Source of the DNA: Hirsutella rhossiliensis | Lineage: Eukaryota; Ascomycota; Sordariomycetes; Hypocreales; Ophiocordycipitaceae | Assembly: GCF_020360975.1 (NCBI RefSeq) | Contig: NW_025408669.1 | Coordinates: 1,798,001 to 1,862,000, forward strand | Direction of reading: 5' to 3' | DNA: 64,000 nt | Shown: one piece after another, positions 20,387-31,655 of the stretch | Numbering within the stretch: the first letter of the stretch is position 1 | Layout of the letters: each line of letters opens with the position of its first letter | Notes under the pieces: generated by a model | What the model saw: only the letters and a program-made list of their open reading frames with translations | Told to the model about the DNA's origin: nothing | Databases searched by the model: none | Position numbers and translations under genes: made by a program

Positions 20387-22612
20387 CTAATCCACGTCCG
20401 ATTCTCCCATGACCTCGGTCTTGTCGCCATCATCGGCGTCATCGTCGGCCCGTCCCTCTTCATCCGCCACGGCTATCTGGTCTGCGTCCTCTGCATCTGC
20501 TTCCACGTCGTCCATTGTGACATCGCCCATCGTAACGTCACCCATTGTGATGTCGCCACTTGCATCTCCGTTGGCCTTGCTCGCCTCGGCGTCGGCGTAG
20601 GCATGTTCGCCTCCCTCTGCGTCCCCGTCATCGCCGTTCTCGGCTGTCTCGCCATTCGGCCTCGGCTTCTTAATCGGTGCAATGACTCCCAGCTCGGTCT
20701 CGTGTCCCTTCCAGCGTGCCAGCCTCCTAGTTGAGCGCCGCAGGGCCGCGGCGTACGAGCTGACCTCTTCGCCAAAATCGTCGTCCTCAGTGGTCATGAG
20801 GCACAGACCGCCGAGCCCCTTCTCCCGAAACGGCCCAGACCCCTTGTCGCTGTTGGGGGGCAGGTTGCGCGGTGTGTCTTCGTCGCCATCGCTGTCTTCA
20901 AACCCGTCCTCCTGAGCCTGCAATCTTCGATAGGCCCGGAAGATGGCGCCGTCTTGCCGCCGGAGCTTGCGGCTTTTGTGGTGACGTTTGCGTAGGCCGC
21001 GGTCGAGGATATACTCGACTCGCTCGTTGCGGTTCCGCTCGACGGCAAGCTGGTGCGCAGTGGGAGGACGGGGTTTCCTTGAAACGACGCCCTCGGACCC
21101 GTGACGCGCTGGCGAAGAGCCCTCAAAGATTTGGTACTTAAGTGGCAAACCGCGACGGCCAGAAGCGCCACTTCGGGCTAGCGCCTTGGGAGGCGGCGTA
21201 GATCTCGTACTATCCATGTCCGATTCGTGTTTTGAGGGCCTGATACGCGGCAGAATGGCTGGACCGTCTTCGCTGAGCGGTGCGCGCAGCTTCCCCCGCT
21301 TCGACTCTCGCTCGTTGAGGTAGGCCTGGTCCATCTCTAGGATCTTTGCGCGCGTCTTTTGCTTCTCGCGACCAAACTCTGTTTCCTCTGGCGTGTCGAC
21401 GTTCTCGGCTATCTTTTGCTCGTCCGTCAGCAGCTCCAGCTCGGGAACGCCCTGATTGGCGACGTCCAGGCCGTAATCCACGCCAGGACCAAACGGATTC
21501 TCATCGCAGCCTTCCTCGGTGAAGTCGGATTCCAGGTAAAACCACATGAGCCACAAGAAGGCCTTCGCCCGGGACTCGCTCGAGTAGTTCGTCTTCATTA
21601 TGAGGTCGTGGAACTCGTGGTTGAGGGGAAAATGCAGTTCGGCAATCTTTTGCGCGCCGCTGCACATGACAAATATTAGGTTCACTGGGTTCGTCCGAGG
21701 GGGGTTGTCCATCTTCTTGATCTTGTCCAATGAGTTGGGCTCTTCCCGGTCCTCCGCACCGCCTTTCAAGATGGACTTAAGTCGAGGCGCGTCCTGCAGC
21801 TGCTTGTAGGCATGGGGGTCTTGGTGTGCCTGCAAGGATGGAATGGCATGATAAGTTCGAAGCTGTGCACGCATCTCGGGGAAGACTGGCAAAAGTCAGC
21901 CATGCGCGCTCTCGATGCGACCAAGGGCGAGCGAGAAAAACGGGCAAGAAATTGAAGAGGAGGAGAGTGGCTTACAGTTGAGGGTGGTATTCATCCTGCC
22001 AACGTTGACCAAAAGGCATACCATGGCCATACCCTTGGCGGCCTCTCTATCGCTCAATAGTTTGTCTCGAAGCACCTTGCTGGTCTTGCTACTTCGCGAC
22101 ATGGTGTCGATGTAGAGGTCGGCAAAGGTCTGCATACCTATGCCATCCGGGTCGTAGGTGTTGGTGAAGACCTTTTGCTCGTTGTCAAACACGGCCCTCA
22201 GGAAGTCGTACTGGATGTCCTCGCGCCACAGAGGTTCGCCGTCTTCCTTTTTCAAGTGCCTTATCTTGCCAATATTCTGCTGACCGTTGGCATCTTTACT
22301 CTGCGACCCTTTGCTTTTACTCCGATGTGGCTTGTCGGGGTTGTCCTCGGCCATTCGGGTATCTTCATCTTCTGAGCCAGCGCGGGAAACGAAGGACTTG
22401 CCGTCCGGGGCGGCGGGAGAGCTGGGTGGCTCGATGTCTGAAGTCGCAGCGACCGAGTTGGGCGAGGCTGCCATGATGCTCTCGGTCGGGGAGTCTCGAG
22501 GGAGAGGGTTGGTGGCGGGTGTCGTCGTTGGCGATAGAGGGGTCGGTCGGTATTCAGCAGTGCATGATGAGGGTGACGATGATGACCAAGGATAAAAGTT
22601 CTCGGGGCTCAC
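20387..22612 (-). CDS. ies1: INO80 chromatin-remodelling complex subunit Ies1
   Basis: Two exons, 22612-21976 and 21885-20387, with a 90-nt intron (GTAAGC..GCCAG), give up to 711 residues. The Ies1 core spans about residues 105-260: a GEPLWREDIQYDFLRAVF block, FADLYIDTM, SSKTSKVLRDKLL, LLVNVGRMNTTLNF across the splice, PEMRAQLRTYHAIPSLQ and a later APRLKSILKG. A second conserved stretch (LIFVMCSGAQKIAELHFP, ESRAKAFLWLMWFYLE) follows. The C-terminal half is basic, then strongly acidic, with short TMGDV repeats near the end, fitting a nucleosome-contacting fungal subunit. Known role: nuclear INO80 nucleosome sliding and H2A.Z dynamics. The start is uncertain; ATG 22474 (MAASPNS) is an alternative 46 codons in. 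Divergent from pom34. Confidence 0.82.
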
Positions 22613-23319
22613 GATGCGGCGATGAGGGCTTGAGGGATGATGCGGATGAGGTAATTGGCGATGGCCCCAACAAGGTGGGAAAAAAGAGGGAGGGACGAAG
22701 CCGCCGATCTGCTAGTAAGCATGCGGTTGGCCAAGCGAGGAGCTATTGTGCCTGGACAGCAGCTGCAGGGAGTCGCTGAGGCGCATTGCGAGGGACCCGA
22801 CGCTAGAAAGCCAAGTACCTATTCAAGTACCTGACCGGGACTTGAGCGCTACTGCATGCGGGGTGTTCGCCGGCAGTGTACCTTGGAGGACCAACGCAGG
22901 TACACGAAGCGGTGGGGTTTTCCAAGGTGAGTCGCGACGGAAAAGCTCTATGCCGCCCGTCGCCCCGTCGCCCCGTCCACCAGCCTCTACTAGTAGGTGC
23001 ATCGTGAATTGCTTCTTACCGCAAACGTCAACAAGTCCAACAGGCCGCCAGCTCCACGGCCAGTCTGGCCAGCGTCGAGGAGCCACTAACCCACAGTATA
23101 TGACAGATATCTGGCCGGCTCAAGTTGTGCGTTTACCTTCACGCGGTGTCCCGCTGTTTTTTCCCTTGTCCCGCCCCCTTTCAGGCCGAGTTCAGAGACC
23201 TGAGGCGCCGTTCATTCCACATTCCCTGAAGACTGCCCTGCTAACAACCTCCCCAGATAAGGCGGCTACTCATCTCCAGCATCTTCAACTCCTGACGCGC
23301 CTCGAGACATTCGTTCGAC
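22613..23319. promoter_or_regulatory. Bidirectional promoter ies1/pom34
   Basis: 707 bp between divergent start codons. Contains AAGTACCT-type direct repeats at about 22812-22831. No gene. Confidence 0.4.
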
Positions 23320-24163
23320 ATGTCCACGCCAGTCAGGTCGACGCGCGCAGACGTGTCGCCCATCCCCGATAGCCCCGGCACCTGGAGACACCCCCGCCTC
23401 AACGAAATCACGAGACGGCGCAATGCGACGACCTTTTCCGAGAAGAATGTGCGGCGGATAGCCTACAACGTGATTGCCCTGTTGATCATGTGGTCGTTTC
23501 AGCTGCTTGCAAGGCTCAAGGTGGATCCACAGACGTATGGCCAGGCCTCGCCGCTTCAAGCCCCTCGGGTGGACGTTTGCTGACCCCAACAACGCCAGGT
23601 TTTCCAGCACCTTTCGCTACTATCTGGGCTGGACTTGGTTCGCCTTGCAGCTGCTTCCCTTTATCCAGATCGGCCTCGCCTGCCTGCCCCTTGTCCGCGC
23701 GCAAGACGATCTCTCCGACATACCTTTGACGGCGACGCAACGGAAGCTGCTGGGCCTTGCTCCATCTTCCGCCCCGCCGACCCCCGAAGCCAGGTTTAGC
23801 ACGCCTCCACGATACTCGCGCACACCGTCAATTGCGGGCTCCGTGGGCAGCAGAGCAAGCTACAACAGCTCTCCCTTATCCGGGCGCGGGAGTCCGGCTC
23901 TCCAAGGCTCCGTGGGAGGCTCCCCCTCGCCCTTTTCATCCTCGGGTAGCCCCCTGTTGCAAAGGAGCGTCGGCGGTCTCGCGCAAAACCGTAGATCGTC
24001 TTTCGGATCGTCGAGTCCCTTTGGCGCGAGCTCGTCTGCCAACTTGTTCTCCGAAACTGGCTCGCCGAGCCCGTCGACCGGGAAGCGGACAAGCGTGGGG
24101 CTGAATAGCAAGTGGCTCTATGAAAGGGGCAGGCGAGCCTCGGGAAGTACATGGCTTCACTGA
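23320..24163 (+). CDS. pom34: Nuclear pore membrane protein Pom34-like
   Basis: Two exons, 23320-23534 and 23599-24163, with a 64-nt intron (GTATGG..GCCAG), give 259 residues. Two hydrophobic segments flank the splice: YNVIALLIMWSFQLLARL at about residues 48-65 and YLGWTWFALQLLPFIQIGLACLPL at about residues 79-102. This is the two-span layout of the nuclear-envelope nucleoporin POM34. After them comes LTATQRKLLGL, which is conserved in filamentous fungal homologues, then a Ser/Pro/Gly-rich tail with FG-like motifs (SSPFG) ending in SKWLYERGRR..GSTWLH. The intron is fixed because only GT at 23535 joins the frames so that the membrane region stays continuous. Known role: anchoring and assembling the pore complex with POM152 and NDC1. 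Confidence 0.83.
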
Positions 24164-24516
24164 TGGTGGAGTGCACGAGCTCAGCACTGGGAAAGGAATG
24201 GAGCATCAGAAGCAAGGCAGAGACGCACATTTGGTACGTAGGTGCGGCGGAACGAATTGCAGCTTGTTGGTAAGATGGTTGATGGATGTCTGGGCGTATG
24301 GCGTAACGGAACATGGTGGCTCTCCTGGCATTGGTAAATATCATGGCGTACTGTGTTTTCCCGCGTGCGTGCCGAAATGGCTGGTGAATGCTACGATTGA
24401 CCTCGTGATGGCCTCGTTCAACAAAGCCATACCACAAGATGTAAAGAAGCCAAGCCGTCGCGAAGAGCAAAAGCAAACCCTAACAAGACGGTCAGGACGC
24501 AAAAAAACAAATGACA
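24164..24516. other. Intergenic, pom34 3' region
   Basis: 353 bp, no gene seen; runs into the tRNA on the opposite strand. Confidence 0.4.
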
Positions 24517-24588
24517 TGCGCGAACCGGGACTCGAACCCGGGTCGCATGCTTGGGAAGCATGCATGCTAACCTCTACACTATCCGCGC
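24517..24588 (-). tRNA. tRNA-Gly (anticodon CCC)
   Basis: 72 nt on the minus strand, no intron. The 7-bp acceptor stem GCGCGGA/TTCGCGC closes (one G-U), with discriminator A. The D-arm region is TAGTGTAGAGGTTAGCA. The anticodon stem ATGC/GCAT holds loop TTCCCAA, placing CCC at positions 34-36. The T-arm CCGGG-TTCGAGT-CCCGG is perfect and holds the B box. It decodes GGG, a minor glycine codon. Confidence 0.96.
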
Positions 24589-25140
24589 GATGGTGATGTA
24601 ATGGTGTCTGGATTAAACACTATATACATATCACCGTTATTGCGGGCCTCTGTCTAAGAGCAGAAGGACCAGTGACCTACACCTCGTAACGTAGGTACCT
24701 ATTATGAATAGGAGACTGCCGTTTTGCTCCCTTGAGAGCCGGATTATGTAAGGAGCGGATCAGCATCGGAGAAAGTAAGTGGCTTGTTTAAGTGCTTGGA
24801 AGCTCGGTTGCCAAGGATATATCCTCTCCTTTCTGAGCCCAAGACACACAAGGGAAGATGGACTGATTGTGAATGAGTTCAACGATGCAAAACATGCATA
24901 TTCAAAGATTGCCATTTGAGAGAACTGTCAATATAAATCTCGTGGCCTGAATGCTATAGCTCTCCGCAGTGGTTGGACAATTAATCGACAGCCCCCACCG
25001 CGCTTCGCCAGTCCTACCTAACAGCCCCTCCAAGCTCAATATAACTGACCCTCCTCCATCTCAACGCACCCAAACCCTCGCTTCCAGCACGCCTCTCCAC
25101 CACCACCACCGCAAGCCGAGCCCTCAGCCTCGCACCCACC
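24589..25140. promoter_or_regulatory. tRNA 5' flank and get4 promoter
   Basis: 552 bp. AT-rich near the tRNA, then CT-rich directly before the get4 start, with a CCACCACCACC run at about 25096-25106. No gene. Confidence 0.4.
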
Positions 25141-26197
25141 ATGGCGAGCAAGGTCGACCGCATCGTCGCTCGTCTACGGGAGAAAACCACCGACGGCGAC
25201 TACTACGAGGCGCAGCAGCAGACGCGGGTCGCCGCCTCGCGCTACATCAAGGCGCAAAACTGGCCCGCCGCCATCGACATCCTCGCCAGCGTCGCGCAGG
25301 CGTTGCTCGCGGCCGGCCAGGGCGGCAGCGGCGGCGACCTGTGCGTCATGCTTGTCGACGTCTACAGGCAGGCCGAGCTCGCGCCCGACTCGGCCGCAAA
25401 GGGCAGGCTGCTGACGTGCTTGCGCCTCTTTGATGCCCAGGAGCCCACGAGGAAGAAGTTTATCGGCGAGATGATTGGGTACGATGAGCCTTGCCTTGCC
25501 TGCTCTGTATCTGCGAAATCAGAGGGTGCTGACGTGCGTGCTGGCCTTTAGCTGGTCGGCCAAGTTTGGAGAGTACCCGGCCGGCGACCCGGAGCTGCAC
25601 CACGTTGCCGGATCGCTATACGCCGAGGAGCACGAGACGTACGAGGCCGAGAAACACTTGCTGCTGGGGACTAAGGACTCTCCTGCGGTCCTCGCCAAGA
25701 TGGAATACGAGTGGTATAAAGAGGGAGACGCCCACCTAGCGCCACACTTTGCCGCCAGAGCCATACTCGGCTACCTCCTTGTCGGCAACGTCCGCGCAGC
25801 CAACACCTGCTACCGCCTCTTCACCAGCTCCCTCAGTAACGAGAACACCGGGCTTGGCGTGCAAGACGTCTCGAGCGCTCACTGTGACATCCGAGTCTTC
25901 CCCAGCCTGCCCCTCGTCAACTTCCTCGGCCTGCTTCTCCTGGCCATCCAACGCGGGGCGCCCGAGGTGTATAAGGGCCTCGTGGCCAAGTACGCCACCC
26001 AGATCAACGAGACTGAAGTGTGGGCCGAGTCGCTCGAGATGATTGCCGAGCTGTATTTCGGCATCTCGAGGCCGCGGCAGAGCAACCCGCTGATGGACAT
26101 GATGAGCGGCTTGTTGGGCGGGGGCGGCGCGCCGCAGCAGCCCCAGAGGCGAAAGTTGCGTAGCGCGGAAGCTCCAGCTCCTGCAGGGCTGGATTAG
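25141..26197 (+). CDS. get4: Golgi-to-ER traffic protein Get4
   Basis: Cytosolic Get4, which with Get5 bridges Sgt2-bound tail-anchored proteins to the Get3 ATPase (family knowledge). Two exons, 25141-25478 and 25552-26197, with a 73-nt intron, give 327 residues (yeast 312). It is an all-helical TPR-like fold: DYYEAQQQTRVAASRYIKAQNW at residues 19-40, then DLCVMLVDVYRQAEL, FIGEMIGWSAKFG across the splice, DPELHHVAGSLYAEE, LGYLLVGNVRAAN, FPSLPLVNFLGLLLLAIQRG and a C-terminal ISRPRQSNPLMDMM-GLLGGG. All are hallmarks of the DUF410/Get4 family. The start is preceded by CACCATGG-type context. Converges with the next gene with 83 bp between stops. Confidence 0.94.
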
Positions 26198-26280
26198 GGC
26201 TGGGCAAAGGCTTGTAAAAGGGACGCACCAAGGATACCATGCAAAACCATTACGTAGCGGGCGTTTCGTAGGCAACAAAG

Positions 26281-26843
26281 TCATCCTCGAGTCTGCTCTT
26301 CTGGCTCAAACATCCAATTGTCGTCGGCCAGGGCACTGACTTTGGCGCGGAGGTCGGCGCGGACGGCCTCGAGCAGCTCTTTGTTGCCCCGGTCAGCGCC
26401 AAAAGGTTCCGGTCGGGAGGCGTCGAGGCGGCTTTACCTTCCGGCTGGTCTGGCACAGAGCTGTGGTTGATGGCGTGGTGCTTGACTGCTTCCGCCAGGC
26501 GCTGCCTTTCCTCTAAATCCGGACGCGTAAGTCTCTTGTCAGAGCGAGGACTTGAGATCATACTCTCGGTCTCGTGCCGGTCCTCGGCCTGCTCGTCGTG
26601 CTCGTCGACGGTCGGGGTGGGCGGATCGCCCAGCTCGATCTCGCCCTGCTGGTTGCGGACGACAATCTCGGACGTGTCGGACAGGACATCGACGTCGAGG
26701 CGCAGCGTGTCGGCCGAGTTCGAGGAGCTGGCGGTCGGGCGGCGGGTCAGCTGGCCGCGAAACAAGTTTGCTCGAGCGGCTGCCGCGACCGAGACTCTGG
26801 CTCGCGAGGCGCCCGAGTCGGCGCGTCGAGGCCGCTCGCTCAT
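26281..26843 (-). CDS. Small conserved-looking protein, function not recognised
   Basis: Two exons, 26843-26438 and 26378-26281, with a 59-nt intron (GTAAAG..AAAG), give 167 residues. Splicing swaps a Pro/Ser-rich read-through for a compact helical end: ELLEAVRADLRAKVSALADDNWMFEPEEQ. The N-terminus is basic and Ser/Arg-rich (SGASRARVSVAAAARANLFRGQL), with TLRLDVDVLSDTSEIVVRN in the middle. That central strand-like block plus the C-terminal helix look conserved, but I cannot name the family. No signal peptide or membrane span. Probably nuclear or cytosolic; function unknown. Confidence 0.62.
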
Positions 26844-27456
26844 GGCAAGACTGTTGGTGCTTGAACGTCGGTGAGCCGTGACGGGAGGGTGTTGAAGTTG
26901 GAATATATTCCTATTTTACTGCAGTCCACAGGGCATGTTTACTATCTGCCATAATTAGCCTCGACCTACGAATACAGGCTGCAGCAGCAGCTGGGTGACG
27001 GTTGCTGGTGGGGCAGCTCAACTCCTAGTCGCTGGCTAGTGGCAGCCGTTGCTGTGACCCAAGGTCGGAGAGCCCCAGAACCCTGCGAACCCCGCCAAGC
27101 CGGACAACGGACGTTTCCGCCGGCCGGACAAGACGTTGCACGGAAGATGACATGCTCTATTTATTTCTTCCTCTTGAAGGCATGATGCTAGAGAGCACTG
27201 TATTTCATCCAGAAAGCGTTGGGTGTGACGAGTAGCATGTCTTCGATTCGAACATACTCTTAGACTTCAGTAAACAATCAGCGACCAGAAGTCCAACAAT
27301 GAGCACACAATCAGGTCGATCCGTCACCCCCCGGTCAAGTGCTACAATCTTCGGCTCCTCCAAGGCCTCGTGGTTCAAAAATGTAAAAAAGGGGAATCCC
27401 AACTTGAGTTTGCTACTAGCATACACTCGGCTGCACACCTCGCTGACAACCCGGAT
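26844..27456. other. Intergenic region, upstream of the small unknown gene
   Basis: 613 bp between two minus-strand genes. No gene supported; a 77-codon open frame at 27205-27438 is an artefact of the vps68 3' region. Confidence 0.4.
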
Positions 27457-28140
27457 TCATATTGCCAGGTTGTACGAATACTCATCCTCCATATTCTGGC
27501 TTACCCAGAGAACAACAGAGCTGCAGACGGCGTCAGTGTCTGTTCACGCCCCATGAGCGGAGTGGCAAGTACCTGAAGCCGACGAGCGCATTGCTGACGA
27601 TATTCTCAATGCCCATGCCCAGCGCGGGCATGGCAACGCCCGGGACGACAAACTTGAGGACGAAAACGGTGACACCGCCGGCCATTCCTCCGGCGAGGGC
27701 GGCAAAGCCCAGGAAGAGCACCACGCGCGCCTTCCACGCGACGCCGGAGCCGCTGTAGCTAAAGGAATCGGCGCTGAGGCGCTGCTTCTCGACCGAGTTG
27801 ATGATTAGCATGCCGAGGCTGGAGAAGAGGAGCGGGAGCCAGTCGACGAATTTGATGTGGACGTTGGAGCCGTTTCGGGCGGACTTGGACCAGACGGCGG
27901 AGTCGAGCATGACGTAGAAGGCGACGGAGAACTGTATCAGGGAGAGTCGTCAGCAGGGGTTGCGCTCGACACCGAGCAAGCAGAGCAGGCGCCATCGTGT
28001 GCAAGGCCACAGGACGACACGACGCGGCGGGCCTGGTTGAGACGTACCAGAGCTCCGGCTCCGTACACGCCAGCGCTGCGGGCCCAGGCGCTGTTGAGCC
28101 ACTCGGGTCTCCTAAACTTCCAGAGACGCTCGTCCTCCAT
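27457..28140 (-). CDS. vps68: Vacuolar sorting protein Vps68 (TMEM50/UPF0220 family)
   Basis: Three exons: 28140-28048, 27931-27573 and 27520-27457, with introns of 116 and 52 nt, give 171 residues (yeast Vps68 184). Four hydrophobic segments: around SAGVYGAGALFSVAFYVMLDS at residues 23-43, WLPLLFSSLGMLIIN, VVLFLGFAALAGGMAGGVTVF, and the last around IENIVSNALVGFSSVVLWVSQ. The third exon restores the conserved end NMEDEYSYNLA. The start MEDERLWKFRRPEWL was preferred over an upstream ATG at 28281, which adds a Ser/Pro leader. Family knowledge: a membrane protein that works with Vps55 in endosome-to-vacuole traffic. Splice joins are consistent in phase throughout. Confidence 0.93.
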
Positions 28141-29823
28141 GCTTGATGCTCTGATTTCGACCGGCGAATGTGAGGTTGGGACGAAGCAGCTAGAGGGCGA
28201 TGGCGCCGAATCGCGGGAGGTCGCGGGCAGGTCGATGGCGGGCAGGGGAGATCGGGCAGCAGCTCCGAGGCTGGCTGTCATCGGTTCGACGTTGGTCGAT
28301 GGTGGAGCTTCCGAGTCACGTGACCGTTTTGTCTCTGTAATCCGTACCCAGCATGAGCTGCTAACATAATTAAGGTAGGTACGGAGTCAAGTACGAGTAC
28401 GTACTTAGATACATTGGGAAGTGAGCCCAGCCACGGGGAGCACGGCCACGGCGCGGCCCCCTCCTTGTGGCTGCGGCGTTGTTTCTGACACGGTACGAGG
28501 TACTGTACGTCTTACGCGTGCACTTCATGACTTGGAATGAAAACGAGCTGACGAGTACCGTATGTACATGCACAAAGACGTTCATGCAAATTGCTGTCAT
28601 GTGCAGCATGCTGTGATGGGCGACGGGCCGCCCTGGTGGCGCCTGCAGAGAAGTCCGGGTGAGGGTTTTTGAGCGTCACAGCGCTATGATAGGTGGGCGC
28701 CCCAACGCTGTGCCCCGCAACGCGCTGTGCCCCCCAATGGCCCCCCAATGGGACCATTCACCCAAGGCTAAGCCCTCAGCCGTGGGATCGTGCAGCTGTT
28801 TCCATGACACCCGTGTTTACATACACATACACGAAGCAAACTTTGAAAACGTGAGCACTCACATGCTTGCGTACGAGTTCTGGGCGTGCACAGCTCCCTT
28901 TCTTTGCCCAGCTGGCTGTTTGAAGAGCCCAACGGGATTTTCGTTGGTCGCCTCATGACTAACCAGGGCGGGCTCTGTCGTCTGCCGACAAGACTTACTC
29001 TCGAGGCTCCGGTAGTCACCAGCCATTGCACGCGGTGTCTGTTCTTTTCCAAGCGCCTGCTAACCTCGGCCCAGGCCACGTTTGGACTAGACAGCCTCGC
29101 CCCTTTGCAACTGGATGCTAATAGATGGAGTATTGAGCATGTGTGCATGTACATGAAGGTACTTGCCGGTTTTTGGCATCGGCTCGGCTCCAGACCATGA
29201 CCAAGAGTATCAGACCCCGGCTCATTTGCTGCAGTACCTTGCCTTTCCAAGTATCGAAGTGGGCCAGATACTTGCACCCTGCAGATCCCCCTCCGTTTTT
29301 CGCGCCATGAACCCGCCTTGCCCAGGTTCCCTTCCAAGTGGCTACTCCGCAAGGTACCGGCGCCCTGCTGCTGCCTCCTCGCGGTCGCCCCGTACCCTCT
29401 TTCTGACTTCGTCGTCGCGCGACGTTTTACCCTCCTCCTTTCCTCTCCTCTCCTCTCTTCTCTCCTCTCCTCTCCTCTCTCGCCCCTCATCCTTCACGGT
29501 TATACGCCATGTCTTCCTCACCGTGACCCAGCATCACTCGCGACCGCATTCTTCTTGACTTGCCCATCTCGTGGCGTATGTCTTCGCATCCTTTTCCGCT
29601 GCCCCGGCGCTTCCTCTCCCACCCCTCCCAGCCGACTCCTCGAACGCTCCCACGCTCCACCGGGAGCCAACATCTCAGCCACCCCCGTCCATCCCTTTAG
29701 CGCTCGACGCTCACCTCTGCCCTCCTCTCGACGCGACTGTCTCGATCGAAGCGACCTTTCCCCCGGATATTCTCTCGCTTCTCGCCTGTATTACTTGCAC
29801 GCTGGCGACAAACCACCGCGACC
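28141..29823. promoter_or_regulatory. Bidirectional promoter region vps68/csi2-like
   Basis: 1.68 kb between divergent starts. Contains GTAC-rich short repeats at 28373-28409 and a CCTCT/CTCTC microsatellite at about 29432-29482, just upstream of the csi2-like gene. No gene supported. Confidence 0.4.
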
Positions 29824-30900
29824 ATGCAGCCGACCGGATTCCTGTCGTGGTCGGCCTTTGTCCTGTCGACTCTGGGCTTCGTCACCATCTTCTCCGCCCC
29901 GGTCATGGCTCAGGCAGGCGGCAACTCGCGAACCCCGAGCCCTCGGCCCGCGGGCACACCTATCCGTTCCAACGCCCCGAGTCCTTCCAGAAGCGATAGG
30001 CAGGTTGCGACGCCTACGACGACTGCCGACGACAGCACTAGCACCACCGACGACAACACCAGTACCACCGGCACAGATCGAGTCACTGACTTTCCCACTC
30101 TAACCAGGGGCGGCGCTATCCCAACGTATCCCCCTCCCAGCGTCCCGCCCACCAAGAACGCCCCCTTTATGCAGCACTCCAACCTGCCGGATGGTACCGT
30201 CTTTATTGCCGTCGGAGCCATCCTCGGCGCCTTTGGGCTCGCCATTCTTCTCTGGCGCAGCATCGTCAGCCTTCTCCTTCACCGATCCGTCAAGCGGGCC
30301 GCCATGGCGCAGCACACCACCAATAGCAAGGCTGGCTTTCCTGCGCCGCCTGCGCCCTTCTACAAGTATACCGATCAGGATTCGAGCATGTCGCTGGCCC
30401 CCGGAGCTGGCCCAGCGGCTGGTCGCGGTGTTCGGCGCACCAACCGGGGCCCTATTCCTTCTGCGACGCCCAGTCACTCGAACCTCTTCTTCTCGCCCAC
30501 GGCAATCAGCACCGCTGGCCCTCGCGCTTCTACCTATTTGCCATCGGGCTTCTACGCCTCCGGCGCCGGCTCCCCTGCCGGAAATCAGACCAACACGATT
30601 GGCTTGCAAAACCTCCGCCCGGACTCCCGAGGGCAGTACACGAATGCGTCTCGTCACACGCTGAGCGGGTCACCTCCTGATTCGCCTCAGTACCTCATGC
30701 GAAGGGACGCCAACAACATGAGCACCAGCTCCCTTCATCTCAACACCGCGGCGCCAGGTCAGCGAGCACCTAGTGCGTATCTCGAGGATCTCTTGGCCGA
30801 CGACCCCGGCGCTCTGCCGCCGCCGCACATGCCCCTTCCGAATGGCCCGAGCGGTACGAGCCCGGGAAGTAGAGCAAACAGCCTACACAACCGGATGTGA
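29824..30900 (+). CDS. Csi2-like single-pass membrane protein
   Basis: 358 residues, single exon. A signal sequence at residues about 1-29 (SAFVLSTLGFVTIFSAPVMAQA) is followed by a Ser/Thr/Pro-rich extracellular region suited to O-glycosylation. The conserved NAPFMQHSNLPDGTVFIAVG runs into one membrane span (about residues 124-150), then the basic HRSVKRAAM stop-transfer. A long disordered cytosolic tail follows, with FYKYTDQDSSMSL. The block around the membrane span is the signature I associate with fungal CSI2 homologues; yeast CSI2 has been linked to chitin synthase III and the vacuole or budding sites. The exact role in a filamentous fungus is not known. Converges on the ABC transporter. 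Confidence 0.75.
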   Translation: MQPTGFLSWSAFVLSTLGFVTIFSAPVMAQAGGNSRTPSPRPAGTPIRSNAPSPSRSDRQVATPTTTADDSTSTTDDNTSTTGTDRVTDFPTLTRGGAIPTYPPPSVPPTKNAPFMQHSNLPDGTVFIAVGAILGAFGLAILLWRSIVSLLLHRSVKRAAMAQHTTNSKAGFPAPPAPFYKYTDQDSSMSLAPGAGPAAGRGVRRTNRGPIPSATPSHSNLFFSPTAISTAGPRASTYLPSGFYASGAGSPAGNQTNTIGLQNLRPDSRGQYTNASRHTLSGSPPDSPQYLMRRDANNMSTSSLHLNTAAPGQRAPSAYLEDLLADDPGALPPPHMPLPNGPSGTSPGSRANSLHNRM

Positions 30901-31655
30901 GCGGCCGTCCGGATGCTAGGCCATGAAACGGGCCAGCCTTGATGGTACTCGGTCTTGGATAGGCCTTTCTTTTCTTTTTGCAGATTTTCTCTTGCCGAGC
31001 TCAGGCTCCGGATTCTTTCATACAATGGCGTCAAGGGCTTGCATGTGGTTTTGCGGGCGAGACGTGCGAGCGAAGTCGATATTGCGCAAGGCCAAGCCTT
31101 TTCGCTTCGCAACTAATCTGAACCCTGGACGACCTGGTGGCGGCGAGGCGTCGGACAGCAGCAGGCGGTAAAGACGGAGGGACGGCTGGTGGTTGGACAA
31201 TGTACCAAGGATGGGCCGAGACGGAGGCGGAAAGACTGGGCACGGCATTAGAGGGCGGTACACGCATTACGTTGGGTCGAGCGTGTTGCCTCCAACTCCC
31301 GTGTGTATATCTAGACGTCTCGGCAGTTGAATTTGTACAAATATTCCTTGCATCATGGTCAGTCAACCCGCGTGTATGCTTTTTACCTTGCCAGTACGAT
31401 AGCGAGAGCCACTGATACAAGCGGAGAAGTTTGGTGACGAAGATAAAAACTGCTTTCAGTAATATTATTATCTAGTGGAGTACCAATTACGCATACTCGT
31501 TTACTTCGTAGAGCTGTGTACGATGAAGACTGGGTCAAGAGAGGTCTAAGGGTATTAAACACATCCAAGCACGCGCTCCTCTCATCCTTCCAATTTGTTT
31601 CCACCTCGCCTCCATACCTGAGGTGGTTCTTGGCACCTCTGGGGGCATGTCGTCC
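30901..31655. other. Convergent intergenic region
   Basis: 755 bp between the csi2-like and ABC transporter stops. The AT-rich part at about 31440-31500 is probably the terminator area. No gene. Confidence 0.4.

Noticed and set aside
23507..23598. Upstream extension of the second pom34 frame as an independent start
   Set aside because: The basic text before 23599 is intron; splicing at 23534/23599 joins it to the conserved first exon.
28282..28600. Small gene upstream of vps68
   Set aside because: Open frames are short, GTAC-repeat-driven and lack start context; best read as promoter.
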